Below, one piece after another: positions 20,906 through 31,950 of a stretch of DNA of 64,000 nt. The stretch lies in the NCBI GenBank assembly GCA_030180135.1, contig CM058233.1:24461615-24525614 (forward strand), written 5' to 3'. The translations under genes and the position numbers were made by a program. Under the pieces are notes generated by a model. The model was given only the letters and a program-made list of their open reading frames with translations, had not been told where the DNA came from and did not search any database. Numbering within the stretch: the stretch's first letter is position 1; every line of letters begins with the position of its first letter. The DNA comes from Orychophragmus violaceus. Taxonomy: Eukaryota > Streptophyta > Magnoliopsida > Brassicales > Brassicaceae.

Positions 20906-22134
20906 GCACAACCATAGAACAAATTGTTGCGATTGAAGGAACATAATTTATTCTTAACTGAAAAATCATAACCTTCCAAATCCAACAAAGAAATTGAAAT
21001 AATATTTCTGCTTATCGCAGGTACAAAATAACAATTATTGAGTTCTAAAACCAATCCCGAAGGTAAAGACAACAAGTATGTGCCTACAGCTAGTGGAGGA
21101 ACTTTCGCTCCATTCCCAACTCGTAGCTCCACTTGTCCTTGCTTCAGCCTTCTACTATTGCTGAGTGCCTGCATATTAGTACAAATATGAGCCCCACAAC
21201 CAGTATCCATAACCCATGAGGTATTATCAGAAGTAGTTGTATTAACTTCTATAACAAAAATACCTGATGAAGAAGTCTCGAGAGTCTTCTTCTTCAATTC
21301 CTTTAGACCTTCTTGGAATTTCTTACATTCTCTCCTCCAATGCCCTGGTTCTTTACAGAACCTGCAGATGTCAGTAGGCCCAGCCTTAGACTTGGGCTTG
21401 GGCTTTGGCGTGTCCTTGTCCGAGACTTGGACAGCCTTAGCCTTTCCCTTATCCTTAGCAGAGGATTTCTTAAAGCCCTTGCCCTTTTGCACCATAAGCA
21501 CATTGGGGTCCTTGGCGGTTTTCCTCAAGTTGGGCTCTGCAGTCTTGAGCATTCCGTGAAGCTCAGGCAATGTCTTACTCAAGCCATGCATGTTAAAGTT
21601 CAGAATGAACTGATCATAGCTTGCAGGTAAAGACTGCAGAACGATGTCGCAGGCAAGTTCCTGGCTGATAGGGCAGTCGAGTTTCTGAAGATGATCGAGA
21701 TAACCCATCATCTTCAAGACATGAGGACTCACTGCCGCATTTGCAGCCAACTTACAGTCTAAGAGGTTCTTAACAGTCTGAAACCTCTCAGTCCTTGCTT
21801 GCTCCTGAAAAAGTGATTTCAGGCTTGCCATTATCTCGATGGGTGACAATACACTCTCGAACTGCATTTGCAGCTCAGCAGTCATTGTCGCCAACATCAG
21901 GCAATAGACATCATTTTCATCTGACGAATGCTTTTCCCAAGCATTATGCAGAGTCCTGGCGGCATTGTTAGGAGGCCTCTCGGGGAGGGGATCACGAAGG
22001 ACATAATCCTTCTTCTCCTGCTTGAGGACCAGCCTCAAGTTCCTTGACCACGTCAGGAAGTTCGTTCCAGTCAGCTTCTCCTTCTCGAGAACAGACCGGA
22101 TTGAGAATGTGTTTTGTGTGCTTGTAGTAGTCAT
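20906..22134 (-). pseudogene. Copia A gag-pol, 5' part (gag, zinc knuckle, protease)
   Basis: The minus strand is open from ATG at 22134 to the copia B junction. It encodes gag with the same start as copia B, the CCHC knuckle CRFCKEPGHWRREC and the protease DTGCGAH. After the junction the frame would continue at 13158, giving the same total length (1325 codons) as copia B. With B in place, the frame runs a few residues into the B LTR and stops at 20887. Confidence 0.93.
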
Positions 22135-23779
22135 AGCTGAAATATAAGATAAAAAGGTTATTAGTTAATATGTTCAATATGATTAATCTCGTATTAAATT
22201 TAATATGATTAATCTCACATTATATTCAATAACATCAGTTATCCTCAATAGAATATAATGATTCCAAGATCCACATATAACTAAGATTAAAGTGGGCCAC
22301 TGGCCGTCACCAAACCTTAGCTTATATCGGTAAGCCCTATATCGGCTAATTATATCTGTGATATAACTCTTGGTTGTGAATCTGGGCCCGAGGCCCAATC
22401 CACTCTGATGTCTCAAGGCCCGGGACTCCCGATGGCCTAGTCAAGAAAACCAGACTATACAGTCATGTAATCATTAATGTCTGGGACTCCCAATGACATT
22501 TATGAATCACAAACCGTCTTATCCACGCAAAAATAGACACCCTCACACTGTAAGGCCATGAATACAATTGAATGGGCTTCGACAGCTGACATAGACTGGA
22601 CAAGACATCCAACGCTTGATATTATTTGAGGTTTGTAGGTTTATTAAAAATTTCATCCCAAAATAGAAGATTTCTATTTTGGGAAACTTTCCTTTTTTGG
22701 AAACCTACTAATTTTGGAAACTTTCTAAAATTAGAAACTTTTAATTATAGAAATTTCCTAAAATCCAAAACATGCAAATCTAGAAACTTCTAATTTAAGA
22801 AACTTTCTAATTTCAAAATTTTGGAAACTTATTAATTTAAAAAATCGATTTTTATAATTTTATAAAATAAATTTTAAATTAATCTGAAGAAAAGACTCAA
22901 ATAATTGGCCCAATTGTTTTAACTTCTTGGCCCGAGGCCCAAGTATTTGGTCCATGTCCAAGACATAACCCAATTGTCCAATTAAATGACATAACCGGTC
23001 TGGTTCATTAAAATTGGTCTAACCAAAATTAATTACTACGATGACCACAATTGTCAACCGGTTATTTACTAAACCGGATTTTCTCAATTTATTTGGTCCA
23101 ACCAAATCAAATTAGAAAATCACTGGTTTAGGCACAAAATCCAATTTTTTCGACTTTGGATTTCTTATCCCGGTTTAACCAGAACTTAATAAATTTATTA
23201 AGTCTGTTTATTAAACCGTGACGATTAATTTTTAATCAGTTTTAAACCGAACCACCACAAACCAAAACGAACCAAGCTCGAGCCAAACCGAACCGACCAA
23301 TTAGGTCACGTGTTGGGATGGCCGCGAGCAACACACGCGATCGGGACGGCCGTGCCTCACGATCGGGACGTGCTTGGTTGTGATCGGGACGGGATGGGAC
23401 GGTCGGGCCGTGTGATCGGGACGAGATAGCCGGGCCATCTCTCGCGATCGGACGGGACGATGCAGGTCGATAGCGGGACGATCGCAGCTTCCGATCCGTG
23501 CGATCAGCTCGGTCCATCCACGCGATCGGGACGCGATCCATCCTTCGATCGGGACGCGACCACGCAACACGATCCTCGTCGATCGGTTCGTGCGTCTGTC
23601 TCGATCCGGACGATCCGACGCATACCAATTCATATAGATTGGATCATGCGATTTCTTGTTTGTTTAGGTTCTAATTCTTTGTTTCTTAACTGTTTTTCTC
23701 TTATCAGTAGATTGATTCAAAAACACCTCTTTAAACAATCCTAAACATGATTCTAAACAAGAAAAACCACAGAACCAAT
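22135..23779 (-). other. Copia A leader with GATCGGGACG repeats
   Basis: Noncoding leader of about 1.6 kb. The part next to the gag start matches copia B. The part at about 23300-23640 does not: it is GC-rich and consists of about ten GATCGGGACG-like words (on the plus strand), where copia B has GATCGATGCA words. The frames seen here on both strands are products of this repeat and not genes. Confidence 0.7.
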
Positions 23780-23792
23780 GGCTCTGATACCA
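23780..23792 (-). promoter_or_regulatory. Copia A primer binding site (initiator Met-tRNA)
   Basis: The minus strand reads TGGTATCAGAGCC next to the 5' LTR, as in copia B. Confidence 0.92.
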
Positions 23793-23793
23793 C

Positions 23794-24429
23794 TGTAGGA
23801 TCGTTTAGTGTCTCCAGATTCAATTCTCAGATTGATTCATCCTACTAAACATGCAGATCTAGGTTCTCTTGAATAGAAACATGATAGATCTCACATGTTA
23901 CCTTGTTTTGCAGCGGAATGGGAGGTAAGGGTCAGAGATCAGCAGAACCACCAAGAGATGGATCCTCCAAAGGCTCACACACGCACACCGGGAAATTTGG
24001 CTGCTAGACCAGCTTAGAGAGGAGGCGCAGAGAGAGAGATGGGAGGCGCAGAGTGCTGAGAAAAATTAGAGAGCTAGGTCTGATTTTAGTCATTAAAATC
24101 CCTTCTAGTTCTCATGGGCTTTTGGGCCCAATTCTCAATTCTGATTAAATCCCTTGGATTTAATCAGGCCCTTTAGTCTCTCCAAGTACCGTAAATGCCT
24201 AGCACTTTTACCGTACTTCTGCTAAACCGTTCCTTCGTATTTTCCCGTTAGCTTAGGCGTGTGACCCATATGGGATCATATAATAAAGGCAATAAGTCCA
24301 AAACTTATAGATCATGAGCGGACTCTAGCAAGCCATCATGACCCCCAGTATTATATGACTTATGTCTGATCATTGACATACTCTTACTTTCTAGAGACAG
24401 TACAGAGATTACTGGACATAATTCCAACA
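23794..24429 (-). repeat. Copia A 5' LTR
   Basis: 636 bp, about two differences from the 3' LTR at 8924-9559. Outer side carries the TSD GTGTC. Confidence 0.95.
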
Positions 24430-24990
24430 GTGTCCGCCTTTGGGTGCTGAAGCACCGGCTGAGTCAACTCATCGTGAGTAGGATTTGACTCTCCTATTCC
24501 AAGCCAATCAATATCCACTACAGCTTTACACTGAGACGGATCTACCTGACTCGCGCCGCATTCATTCAATTGAGTTTACTAGGGAAAATAAACAATCGAA
24601 TGCGCGTTTTAGGAATCGATGACTCACATGAGAGATATCCATGTTCCTCCATCATGATCTGAACATCTTAATCCGTTTCCACTGAGATAAGCGAATCCAG
24701 TTCCTGGTCAGGAAGCTGATATTTAACCTTGAAATCGTAAGAGATTTCTAGGGTAACAACGAGGTGATTAACAAGCGAAGCGAAGCTCGTTTCCGCAGAA
24801 CGGCGACAATTGAGTATCTCCACCCACGTATCGAGGCAATTTCGTCTGTAAAAGAAAATCGATACTACCGCCGTACCTACACATAACCCGTGACTTTTCA
24901 TTTCTTCCGTTATTCTTCCATCTCGGCGTGACAACCTTCGCGCGGAGGAGACGGTGGTCATGGTGGTGCAATTTTGGGGTTTAGTGTTTC
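24430..24990 (-). pseudogene. PB1-domain gene fragment, N-terminal part with the PB1 domain
   Basis: The minus strand encodes a decayed PB1 (octicosapeptide/Phox/Bem1p) domain: MCRYGGSIDF and LPRYVGGDTQL in one frame, then SFASLVNHLVVTLEIS and FKVKYQLPDQELDSLISVETD in another, a TAA where the family has Glu (about 24668), then DVQIMMEEHGYL and IRLFIFPSK. At least two shifts and one nonsense change are present, so it was already a pseudogene before, or independently of, the copia A insertion at its Asp-Thr codons. In plants such small PB1 proteins are predicted interaction or signalling adaptors. It is the 5'-most captured fragment of Helitron 2. Confidence 0.7.
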
Positions 24991-25192
24991 GCGCACTCTA
25001 CATTTCATCTACTTGAACGATTCAGCTTATTACTTTATTTTGTTATTTTTTACAGGTGGAAATTGAGGTGTTCAAACGTTTTAATTTGATTGGTTTGAGA
25101 TTTTAATCATTAAAACAGGTGTCAACACCTCATGCAATACGGATGCTGAGGTGTCAACACCAGGAGTTGCACTTCACTTATTATAGTATTGA

Positions 25193-25799
25193 TTTGTCTT
25201 GCATGATCATTGACCCTTGATCTCCAAAATTCACTCTCGAAATGACCCTTGATCTCTGAAATTCTGCAATGACCAAAGACTAACCATGGGCCGTCACACA
25301 CGAGTCTCAAAGTCTTGTGGCAATGAACGAAAATTTTAGTTTGTGAGAGACAACATTTGTAGTGACTATAAAATAGATGATGATGGTAAGTCAAGGAGAG
25401 TTGCTATGTTTTTACAAGCTTGTCCCACAATTCTTCAAAAAACAATGGAGTATTGAGACCATTTATTTGTTCTATTACACCACTATAATCATCATATAGT
25501 CCGTCAAGGATGTACTCGATATTGCCTTCATGGTCAAGAGGTTTGTCTAACAAAGTCAACTGATCCGCCTTTGTCTTCATTGATTGCATCATGAATCGCG
25601 CGGTCTTATTTGTTGCTCTTTTAAGTTGTTCTCAAATCTGCTTCATATGAGCATGAGAAGGACGATCAAAGGTGGTTTGCAAAATATTACATGCCTCGAA
25701 ATTGTTTTGGCCACTAAGACAAGAGGTTGGAGAGGCATAAAGATGGACCACAAATTTTCTGTAAAAATCAACTTGTCTTTTTCTGCCATGTGATGTATG
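25193..25799 (-). pseudogene. Ty1/copia relic, gag fragment
   Basis: The minus-strand frame 25592-25404 (MQSMKTKADQLTLLDKPLD, then EYILDGLYDDYSGVIEQI) is a typical plant copia gag (UBN2 family) sequence; upstream pieces WQKKTS and SLCLSNLLS extend it to the CACTA border at 25800 with stops. The frame continues beyond the CACTA insertion at 28385-28560. The element is older than both insertions. Confidence 0.7.
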
Positions 25800-28384
25800 C
25801 ACTACAAGAAAAATTGTAAATAGCCACGACCCAGCTACGGATTGGTCGTGGCTATTTTTTTTTCAGCCACGAATGGCTACTAAATAGCCACGAATTTCAA
25901 ATGAAAATTTTCGTGGCTACCTAGCCACAACCTTGGGTCCTAGCTATTCGTGGCAAATTAAGCCACGAATAGCCACGAAATGTCCATGGAAAGAGTTAGC
26001 TACGGATAGTCAGGATTTTTCTGTGGCTATTCAAAACCCTAAACCCTAAATAGTCCCCAAAATCCCAAAATCTAAACTTTAAACTCTTACTCATAAACTA
26101 TAAAATCGAAATACAAACCATTAATTATATATATATATAACTATTATTTTCAAATCCAAAACCACAATATTCATATCCTAAAATAAAAATAAAAAATAAA
26201 AATATATATATAACCTTAAACTATAACCAAAAATATAATAACTAAAACTCTAAATACTATAATATGTCTAAAATTAGGATTCAAAACTTATACAAAGAAT
26301 TTTTACTCCAAATCTACTATTTTCAAACTTTAATTTAAAGCATTAAATATAACACTTCAAATCCTATATACTAAACCACAATCAAACTCTAAATCTTAAA
26401 CTCTTAATCATAAATTATAAAATTAAAATACAAACCATTAATTATATATACATAAACTATTATTTTCATATCAAGTACCCTAATTATTAAAATCTAAACC
26501 TCAAAACCCTGAACCTAAACAAACCTTAAAATTCTAAAGTATAAACAAAACTCTAATTAATAAAATTCCAATTATTATAACATATCCAAACTAACATTCA
26601 ACACTTATAAAAAAAAATATTTTCAAACCTATTATTTTCAAACCTTTTATTTTCAAACATCAACTTATAATCCTAAACACAACATTTTAAACCCTATATC
26701 ATAAACTATAAACCTTAAACTCTTAATTATATACTATAAAATCAAAATATAACTATTAATTATATAAATACAACTAATATTTAAACATTGACATATATAT
26801 TTTACACATAATTACTTTTAAAAATAATTTAAACAATAATAAACTAAAACATCTTATGATTTTATTTTAAAAATCTACTAACCTTTTATACTAATAATAA
26901 TCTAAAAGTCTTAAACAATAATATAGTATTGTATATATTCATAGATAAAACATAACATTTTTAATATTAATAAATCATGTATAGAAATTAATGTATCAAT
27001 TTAAACATTTTATTATTTTTAAATCATTTAAATTAGTATATAAACTCGTTTTTGTTATTTTAAATTATTTTAAAAAAATTTAAAGTTTATATTTGTTACA
27101 CATTAAATTTATAAAAAATAATAATAATATTTTAACTATTTTTATGATTTTTTACCATTATTGATTATTATATATTAAACAAACCAAAAAAATAGTCAAA
27201 AGTTTATCACGCAGATCACGTTGTGGACCGTTGATTATACATTATCAACCGTTCGGATTTCGTCTAAAAGATCACGCGGATCTCAAATCATGACCGCTCG
27301 ATCAATTTGTTATCTTCAATCGTAGCCGTTAGATCTATATTTCAGATCAAATCCGGACCGTTAGATCTAAATCTAACTAGATCGGGACCGTTCATCTTCT
27401 AACCTAATAATCATCTTCCACAAGAGTCAAGCCCATGTAATCGAAACTCCTTCACGATTCTTCAGCTCCACATCGCCAATGATAACCAGATTCTATGGCA
27501 TAATCGTCCTTGCCCAAGCAAAGGTGGTTGATTCGTGGTGCGGTGGTGAAGAATCGTGGCCTAATCGTCCCTGCCCACATCGCCGATGATAACCAGCTTC
27601 AACATCTTCTTCGAGGCGTGGTGAAGAATCGACGATGGTTGTGGTTGATTCGTGGTGAAGAGTCGACGATGGCTGCGGTAGATTCGTGGTGCGGCGGAGT
27701 CGTGGATCTCGCGTCGATGAAGGTGTTGAAGACGTCGACGGTGGTGATATGTGGTTCGGCGAAGGTGGTCCATGGTGTTGCGGTGGATTCGTGGTGTGGA
27801 TGAGTCATGGTGCTGCGGCAGCGTTATGGGACCACCGGAGAAGAAGACGAAGCGAGGGTGATGACGGCGTTGGACGCGACGGTGCAACGAGATGTTCGAT
27901 CTCCTTTTTGTTTAATTAATGTATTTTTTTGACAAATAATTTATGTATTTTTTATCAATTAATTTTTATTTAATTATGTATTTAGATTTTGTATATTAAT
28001 TTTTATTTAATTTGTAAATTTGTTTTTAATAATTATTATATTAAATTAAATATATTTTTGTAGTTTTTTTTAAGAAAGCCACAGATAATTTCGTGGCAAT
28101 TCGTGGCTAAGGCCACGAAATATTTCGTAGAAAATTCGTAGCTAAATCTACGGATTTATTCGTGGTCATTCGTGGCTATATAAGCCACAAATGTTTTCCT
28201 TGCTGTTCGTGGCTATCCGTGGAAAGGTACCATGAATTGTCACGAATGACCGATAGCTACGAGCCCATACCACAAAATTTTTTTCATAGCTATCTATGAT
28301 TATGGTAAAAATAGCCACGAATTAAACCCCATAACCACGAATTAATCCGTGGCTATAAAGCAGTTTTCTTGTAATTTTGTAGTG
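25800..28384. mobile_element. Non-autonomous CACTA (En/Spm) element
   Basis: Left end CACTACAAGAAAAATTG at 25800, right end complement CACTACAAAATTACAAGAAAA at 28384. Subterminal regions (25830-26035 and 28075-28365) are packed with TAGCCACGA/TCGTGGCTA words in both orientations, the usual binding-site arrangement of CACTA elements. The neighbouring triplets are ATG and TTG, an imperfect 3-bp target duplication. No transposase sequence is present. The interior holds an AT-rich tandem repeat (about 26040-27000) and a GC-rich GATTCGTGGTG-repeat block (27500-27890). It split the gag of a copia relic. Confidence 0.85.
26040..26990. repeat. AT-rich tandem repeat, period about 318 bp, inside the CACTA element
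   Basis: The phrase AAACTCTTA followed by CATAAACTATAAAAT-like sequence and AACCATTAATTATATA recurs at 26081, 26398 and 26717, spacing 317 and 319 bp, with intervening sequence also similar (TTATTTTCAAA words). About three diverged copies. Confidence 0.6.
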
Positions 28385-28870
28385 TTGGATTCAACATGCT
28401 CATATTGTCATTTTTTATAGAGGTTGATTGGTCTCAGCATTATTAATTACTGATATGCTGTTTTCACAATATGTCCATCAAGAAATAGAGACTTGCAGAT
28501 TCCAGGTGATGTAGTTTGAGGATGTGAGCCGAGTCACAGTGCTCATGTTCACCGAAAGCTTTGAGAAGAAAAATGAATTAGATATTTATATTAAAAGTTG
28601 TTAAACAATATGAATATGATTGATTGTATATTAATTTATAGAATTGTGTTACATATTTATAAAAGGATTAGTTCTTATATTTGAGAAACCTACAATATCA
28701 TCTTAATATACAAGATATAAACAATATAATTATGATGATATCGTTTATATATCATAACGTTTTGGTAGTTACATAACTACATGTTTGATGAAATTGATCC
28801 TTGGAATGAACTTATAAGACAACATGATTATATGAGTTTTGTTTAAAGTGTTACTAGAAGCTAATTTTTA
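28385..28870 (-). pseudogene. Ty1/copia relic, gag start and LTR-like sequence
   Basis: The minus strand around 28560-28400 encodes NMSTVTRLTSSNYITWNLQV and LFLDGHIVKTAYQ, the well-known N-terminus of copia gag, interrupted by stops. It adjoins the gag piece at 25404-25799 across the CACTA element. The region 28590-28870 (with a TATAAAAGG word near 28658) may be the 5' LTR; part of it resembles 4790-4870. Exact LTR borders are not resolved. Confidence 0.55.
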
Positions 28871-28944
28871 ATAAACGTGAGGAATGTATATTCTTCTCAT
28901 ATCTCTCTTACATATCTATTTTTTTATAGGGTTTTCATGTTAAT

Positions 28945-29340
28945 ATTTTTTTTTTTTGATTTTAAGGGTCTTTTGTTTTACAAAATACACAATATAAAAC
29001 AAAAAGGAAAACTAAAAGAAAAACAAAGACAGACTACAAATTCAAACTCCAAAAACCCATATTGAGCCCAGATATTCAATGCCCAACTAAACTAGAAATT
29101 CCAAAAGCGGCCCAAAACCATAAGAAACACTAGACGAAGTAAGGGAACCGCTATAGCCAAAAGAAACACTTCTTGCTCGAGCTTAAGATAAAGCGCGAGG
29201 ACCAAACCTCCATCAAGAAGGAGGAGCACACAGAAGCCGCCCAAAACACTGAGAACAAGGGGAGCCAGAAAATGAGAAAGAAGAACGAAAGCCGGAAACA
29301 TATGGCACGAGAGGCGATGCCTATGCAGGGGAGAAACATA
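28945..29340 (-). mobile_element. Possible truncated LINE 3' end
   Basis: A T13 run at about 28945 would be the poly-A tail of a minus-strand retroposon, preceded by GC-richer sequence without homology I can name. It lies between the copia relic and the CACTA terminus at 29384. A retropseudogene or unrelated gene tail is equally possible. Confidence 0.25.
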
Positions 29341-29383
29341 TGGACTTATTCACTGTCGCTATAATGATGTCTAAGCGAGCATA

Positions 29384-29900
29384 CACTACAAAAAAACAGT
29401 GAGTTAGTGACTGCGTTTTGCGACTGCCTACGTACTCACCAATATCCATGACTATTTAGCAATCTGATTTGCGACTATATATCGACCAGATAAAAACAGT
29501 CACAAATCAGTAGTTAAATTACAACCAAAATTAGTAGTCACATATTAGTCATAAATTAGTGATTGATTGGTTACTATCTAGTAGATAATAAATCGTTGTC
29601 GTAAAACAATAGTAATTTTGCGACTGTGCGGTGAATCGTGAAAATAATACCATGTATTATAACTGTTTTGGTTGTTGTGACGGTTTTTGCGATTAAAAAA
29701 AAGAGTGTTCATAGCAATTTTGCGACTAATTTACGACTATGCAGTGAATCACAGAAATTTAAACACGTGTAGAAAGTGTTTTGGTTGGTGTACCTGTTTC
29801 TGCACATTTCAGTCATACTTCAGTCGCAAAAATGTCGCAAAAATGTCGCAAAAATGTCGCAAAAATGTCTATATATTCAGACATTTCTTCATATGATTCG
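29384..29900 (+). repeat. CACTA left terminal and subterminal repeats
   Basis: Terminal CACTA motif and then repeated GCGACT, AGTCAC, AGTCGC words in both orientations. At 29824-29867 the 11-bp unit TCGCAAAAATG is repeated four times in a row. Confidence 0.75.
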
Positions 29901-29933
29901 TGTAATGAATACTTTTGAAAAAGAAAACAAAAT

Positions 29934-31950
29934 ATGAGTGAAGAAAGCTTTTTTTATTGGATCGATGTCGGAAACTACAATTATAGTAATTATAGGGAGT
30001 GGATGGAGCAATTCATGAAATTTGAAAATAACCAGCCTTTAGAGCAAAGCAAAGGCGGTAAGTTTCATTTCCCTTGTAATATATGCGAAAATGACAACTT
30101 TTTGTCGGGGATTTTGTTTTTAAATCATCTGTTTAGTAAAGGATTCATGTCGGATTATTATGTTTGGTACAAACATGGAGAAGAAATCAATATGGATTTA
30201 GGAACAAGTATGTTAATACATCTCATATAAGTGGCAGTGAAGGAGATCAAGTGGGTAATGTAGTAGACGATAAATATGTCGATATGGTGAATTATGCATT
30301 TTGTGATCATAACGATTATCAACATGATAGTTATCAAAATTTACTTGAACTGGTAGTAACCATTCAAAAAAAAAATTGTGAGTTGCTTGAACCTGGGAAG
30401 AAACCATTATATGATAGTTGCCGTGAAAGTCACTCACAATTATCATCATGTGCTCGGTTTATGTAAAATAAGGCAGATTATTATATGAGTGAAAAGTTTC
30501 GATTTGTGGGCTGGTTTATAGTGTGTATTTACCAGATGAAATCAGGCAACTGGTTCACGTTAAGAGACAGGGAAATTGATGGGAAATTTATGCCTCCATT
30601 TTTTTAAAAATTGATGTTTGTATTAAGAATTGTATGCTCTTATGGAAAGAAGATGAAAAGTGGGAGGAATGTAAATTTTGTCAAGAACCAAAATATAAGC
30701 TTAAAAAAGGGCGACGATCACAAACCAAGATACAATATAGTCATATGTGGTATCTACCTATTTCTGATAGATTTAAGATAATGTATTAAACCGAAAAGAC
30801 TTCAACGGCAATGAGTGGCATGTTAAACACCAAGCAAAGGAGGGAGAAATGTATCATCAGTATGATGCTGCGGAGTGGAAATATTTTCAAGAACTACATC
30901 CCCGATTTCCTCAAGAACCATGTAACCTTTATCTTGGATAATGTACTAATGTGTTCAATCAACTTGGCATGTCTCGTAATCACTCTTTGTGGCATGTGAA
31001 ACTGATTCCTTATAATTTACCCTTTGGTATGTGCATGAATACATAGTACGTGTTCCTTACAATACTGAATTGTGGGCCAAATCATCTGTGAGCTAGTCTT
31101 TATCTTCCTCTGACCTCTTTTCGAGGAGTTAAAATAATTTGTGGTCAACTAGAGTCGATGCATACAATGTGTCCTTGAATTAAATTTCAATTTAAAAAAC
31201 TTGTGATGATGTGGAAGATAAACAACTTTCCGACGTATGACATGTTATCAGAATGGACGACCCATGGTTGATTATCTTTGTCCAAATTGCATGGAAGATA
31301 CGGAGGCTTTTTATCTTCCTAATGGAAGTAAGACGTGTTGGTTTGATTGTCACATAAGGTTTCTTCCTCAAGGTCATCCATTTCATGAAGGGTAAACACA
31401 CATTGAATGATTATCCACATGATTCTCTAACTGGTGACCAAGTATATACCTAGCGAATAGACTATGTCAAACCACTGAAGACATTAGGGTGCGATGGAAA
31501 TGGTCATAAAAAGAATGGATATAGAAAGTGGCATAACTGGCATAAAGAAAGCATATTATAGGAGTTACCATACTAGAGGAACCTCAATCTCCGACATAAT
31601 CTTGATGTGATCTATATACAGAAGATTTTTTATAACATCATAAATAATATTATGAGTATGAAGGCTAAATCGAAAGACACAATCAAATTAAGATTTGATA
31701 TAGCACGATTTTAGGATCGACCACACTTACATGTTGATGGCGATAGTCAAGAACATTTTCTTGTATTCACTTCGCAAGAAGCTGACAACATAATTATTGG
31801 AATGTGTGAAAGCAGTACAATTCCCAGACGGAATTTGTGGCTACATTGCGAATGATGTACAACGACAAGCGGTACTCGCAATTCAATCATAAATCAGTCT
31901 CAAAACTGCAACTGAAGTACGACATCTAGTACTTGCAAAAATTATAATCC
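29934..31950 (+). pseudogene. CACTA Tnp2-type transposase gene, decayed
   Basis: The frame at 29934 (about 98 codons) encodes the transposase-associated N-terminal domain: REWMEQFMKFENNQP, then FHFPCNICENDNFLSG with its zinc-binding-like cysteines. Further on, in changing frames, come NEWHVKHQAKEGEMYHQYD, EWKYFQELHPRFPQEPCNLYLG, NQLGMSRNHSLWHVKLIPYNLP (about 30815-31030), and TEAFYLPNGSKTCWFDCH and FLPQGHPFHEG (about 31300-31395), typical of the plant En/Spm Transposase_21 family. Many stops and shifts; not functional. Confidence 0.8.

Larger units (their letters stand above)
8924..24429 (-). mobile_element. Copia A: full-length Ty1/copia retrotransposon, split by copia B
   Basis: Two 636-bp LTRs (8924-9559, 23794-24429) start TGTAGG and end CCAACA on the plus strand and differ at about two positions by eye. 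A perfect 5-bp target duplication GTGTC flanks it (8919-8923, 24430-24434). The primer binding site complementary to initiator Met-tRNA is at 23780-23792 and the polypurine tract at 9560-9570, both placing the element on the minus strand. The gag-pol frame (22134-20906 and 13158-10410) is interrupted only by copia B. Without copia B the element would be about 7.8 kb. Confidence 0.95.
5542..25192 (-). mobile_element. Helitron 2 carrying host gene fragments; split by copia A and B
   Basis: Minus strand. The 3' end shows the same hairpin as Helitron 1 (CCCGCTGCGTAGCACGG, about 5554-5570), eight bases and CTAC at 5542 in place of CTAG (one substitution). The 5' end reads TCAATACTATAATAAGTGAAG from 25192, matching Helitron 1. 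Outside bases are A and T. Without the nested copia elements the unit would be about 4.1 kb. In 5' to 3' order it carries PB1-domain, coiled-coil-like, ascorbate peroxidase, unknown, PPR and DUF295 fragments, all on the Helitron strand. No Rep-helicase gene, so it must have moved in trans. Confidence 0.7.

Noticed and set aside
23242..23633. Two overlapping 110-128-codon frames rich in Arg, Asp and Pro
   Set aside because: They are produced by the GATCGGGACG repeat in the copia A leader, which leaves several frames open at once.
27510..27919. Overlapping 69-108-codon frames on both strands
   Set aside because: Product of the GC-rich GATTCGTGGTG repeat inside the CACTA element. No start context, no homology, low complexity.
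29824..29867. Regular short repeats that could be mistaken for a CRISPR-like array
   Set aside because: The 11-bp units are directly adjacent with no spacers, in a plant transposon end.
29687..29896. 69-codon plus-strand frame containing repeated Cys and Lys
   Set aside because: It spans the subterminal repeats of the CACTA element including the TCGCAAAAATG units; not coding.
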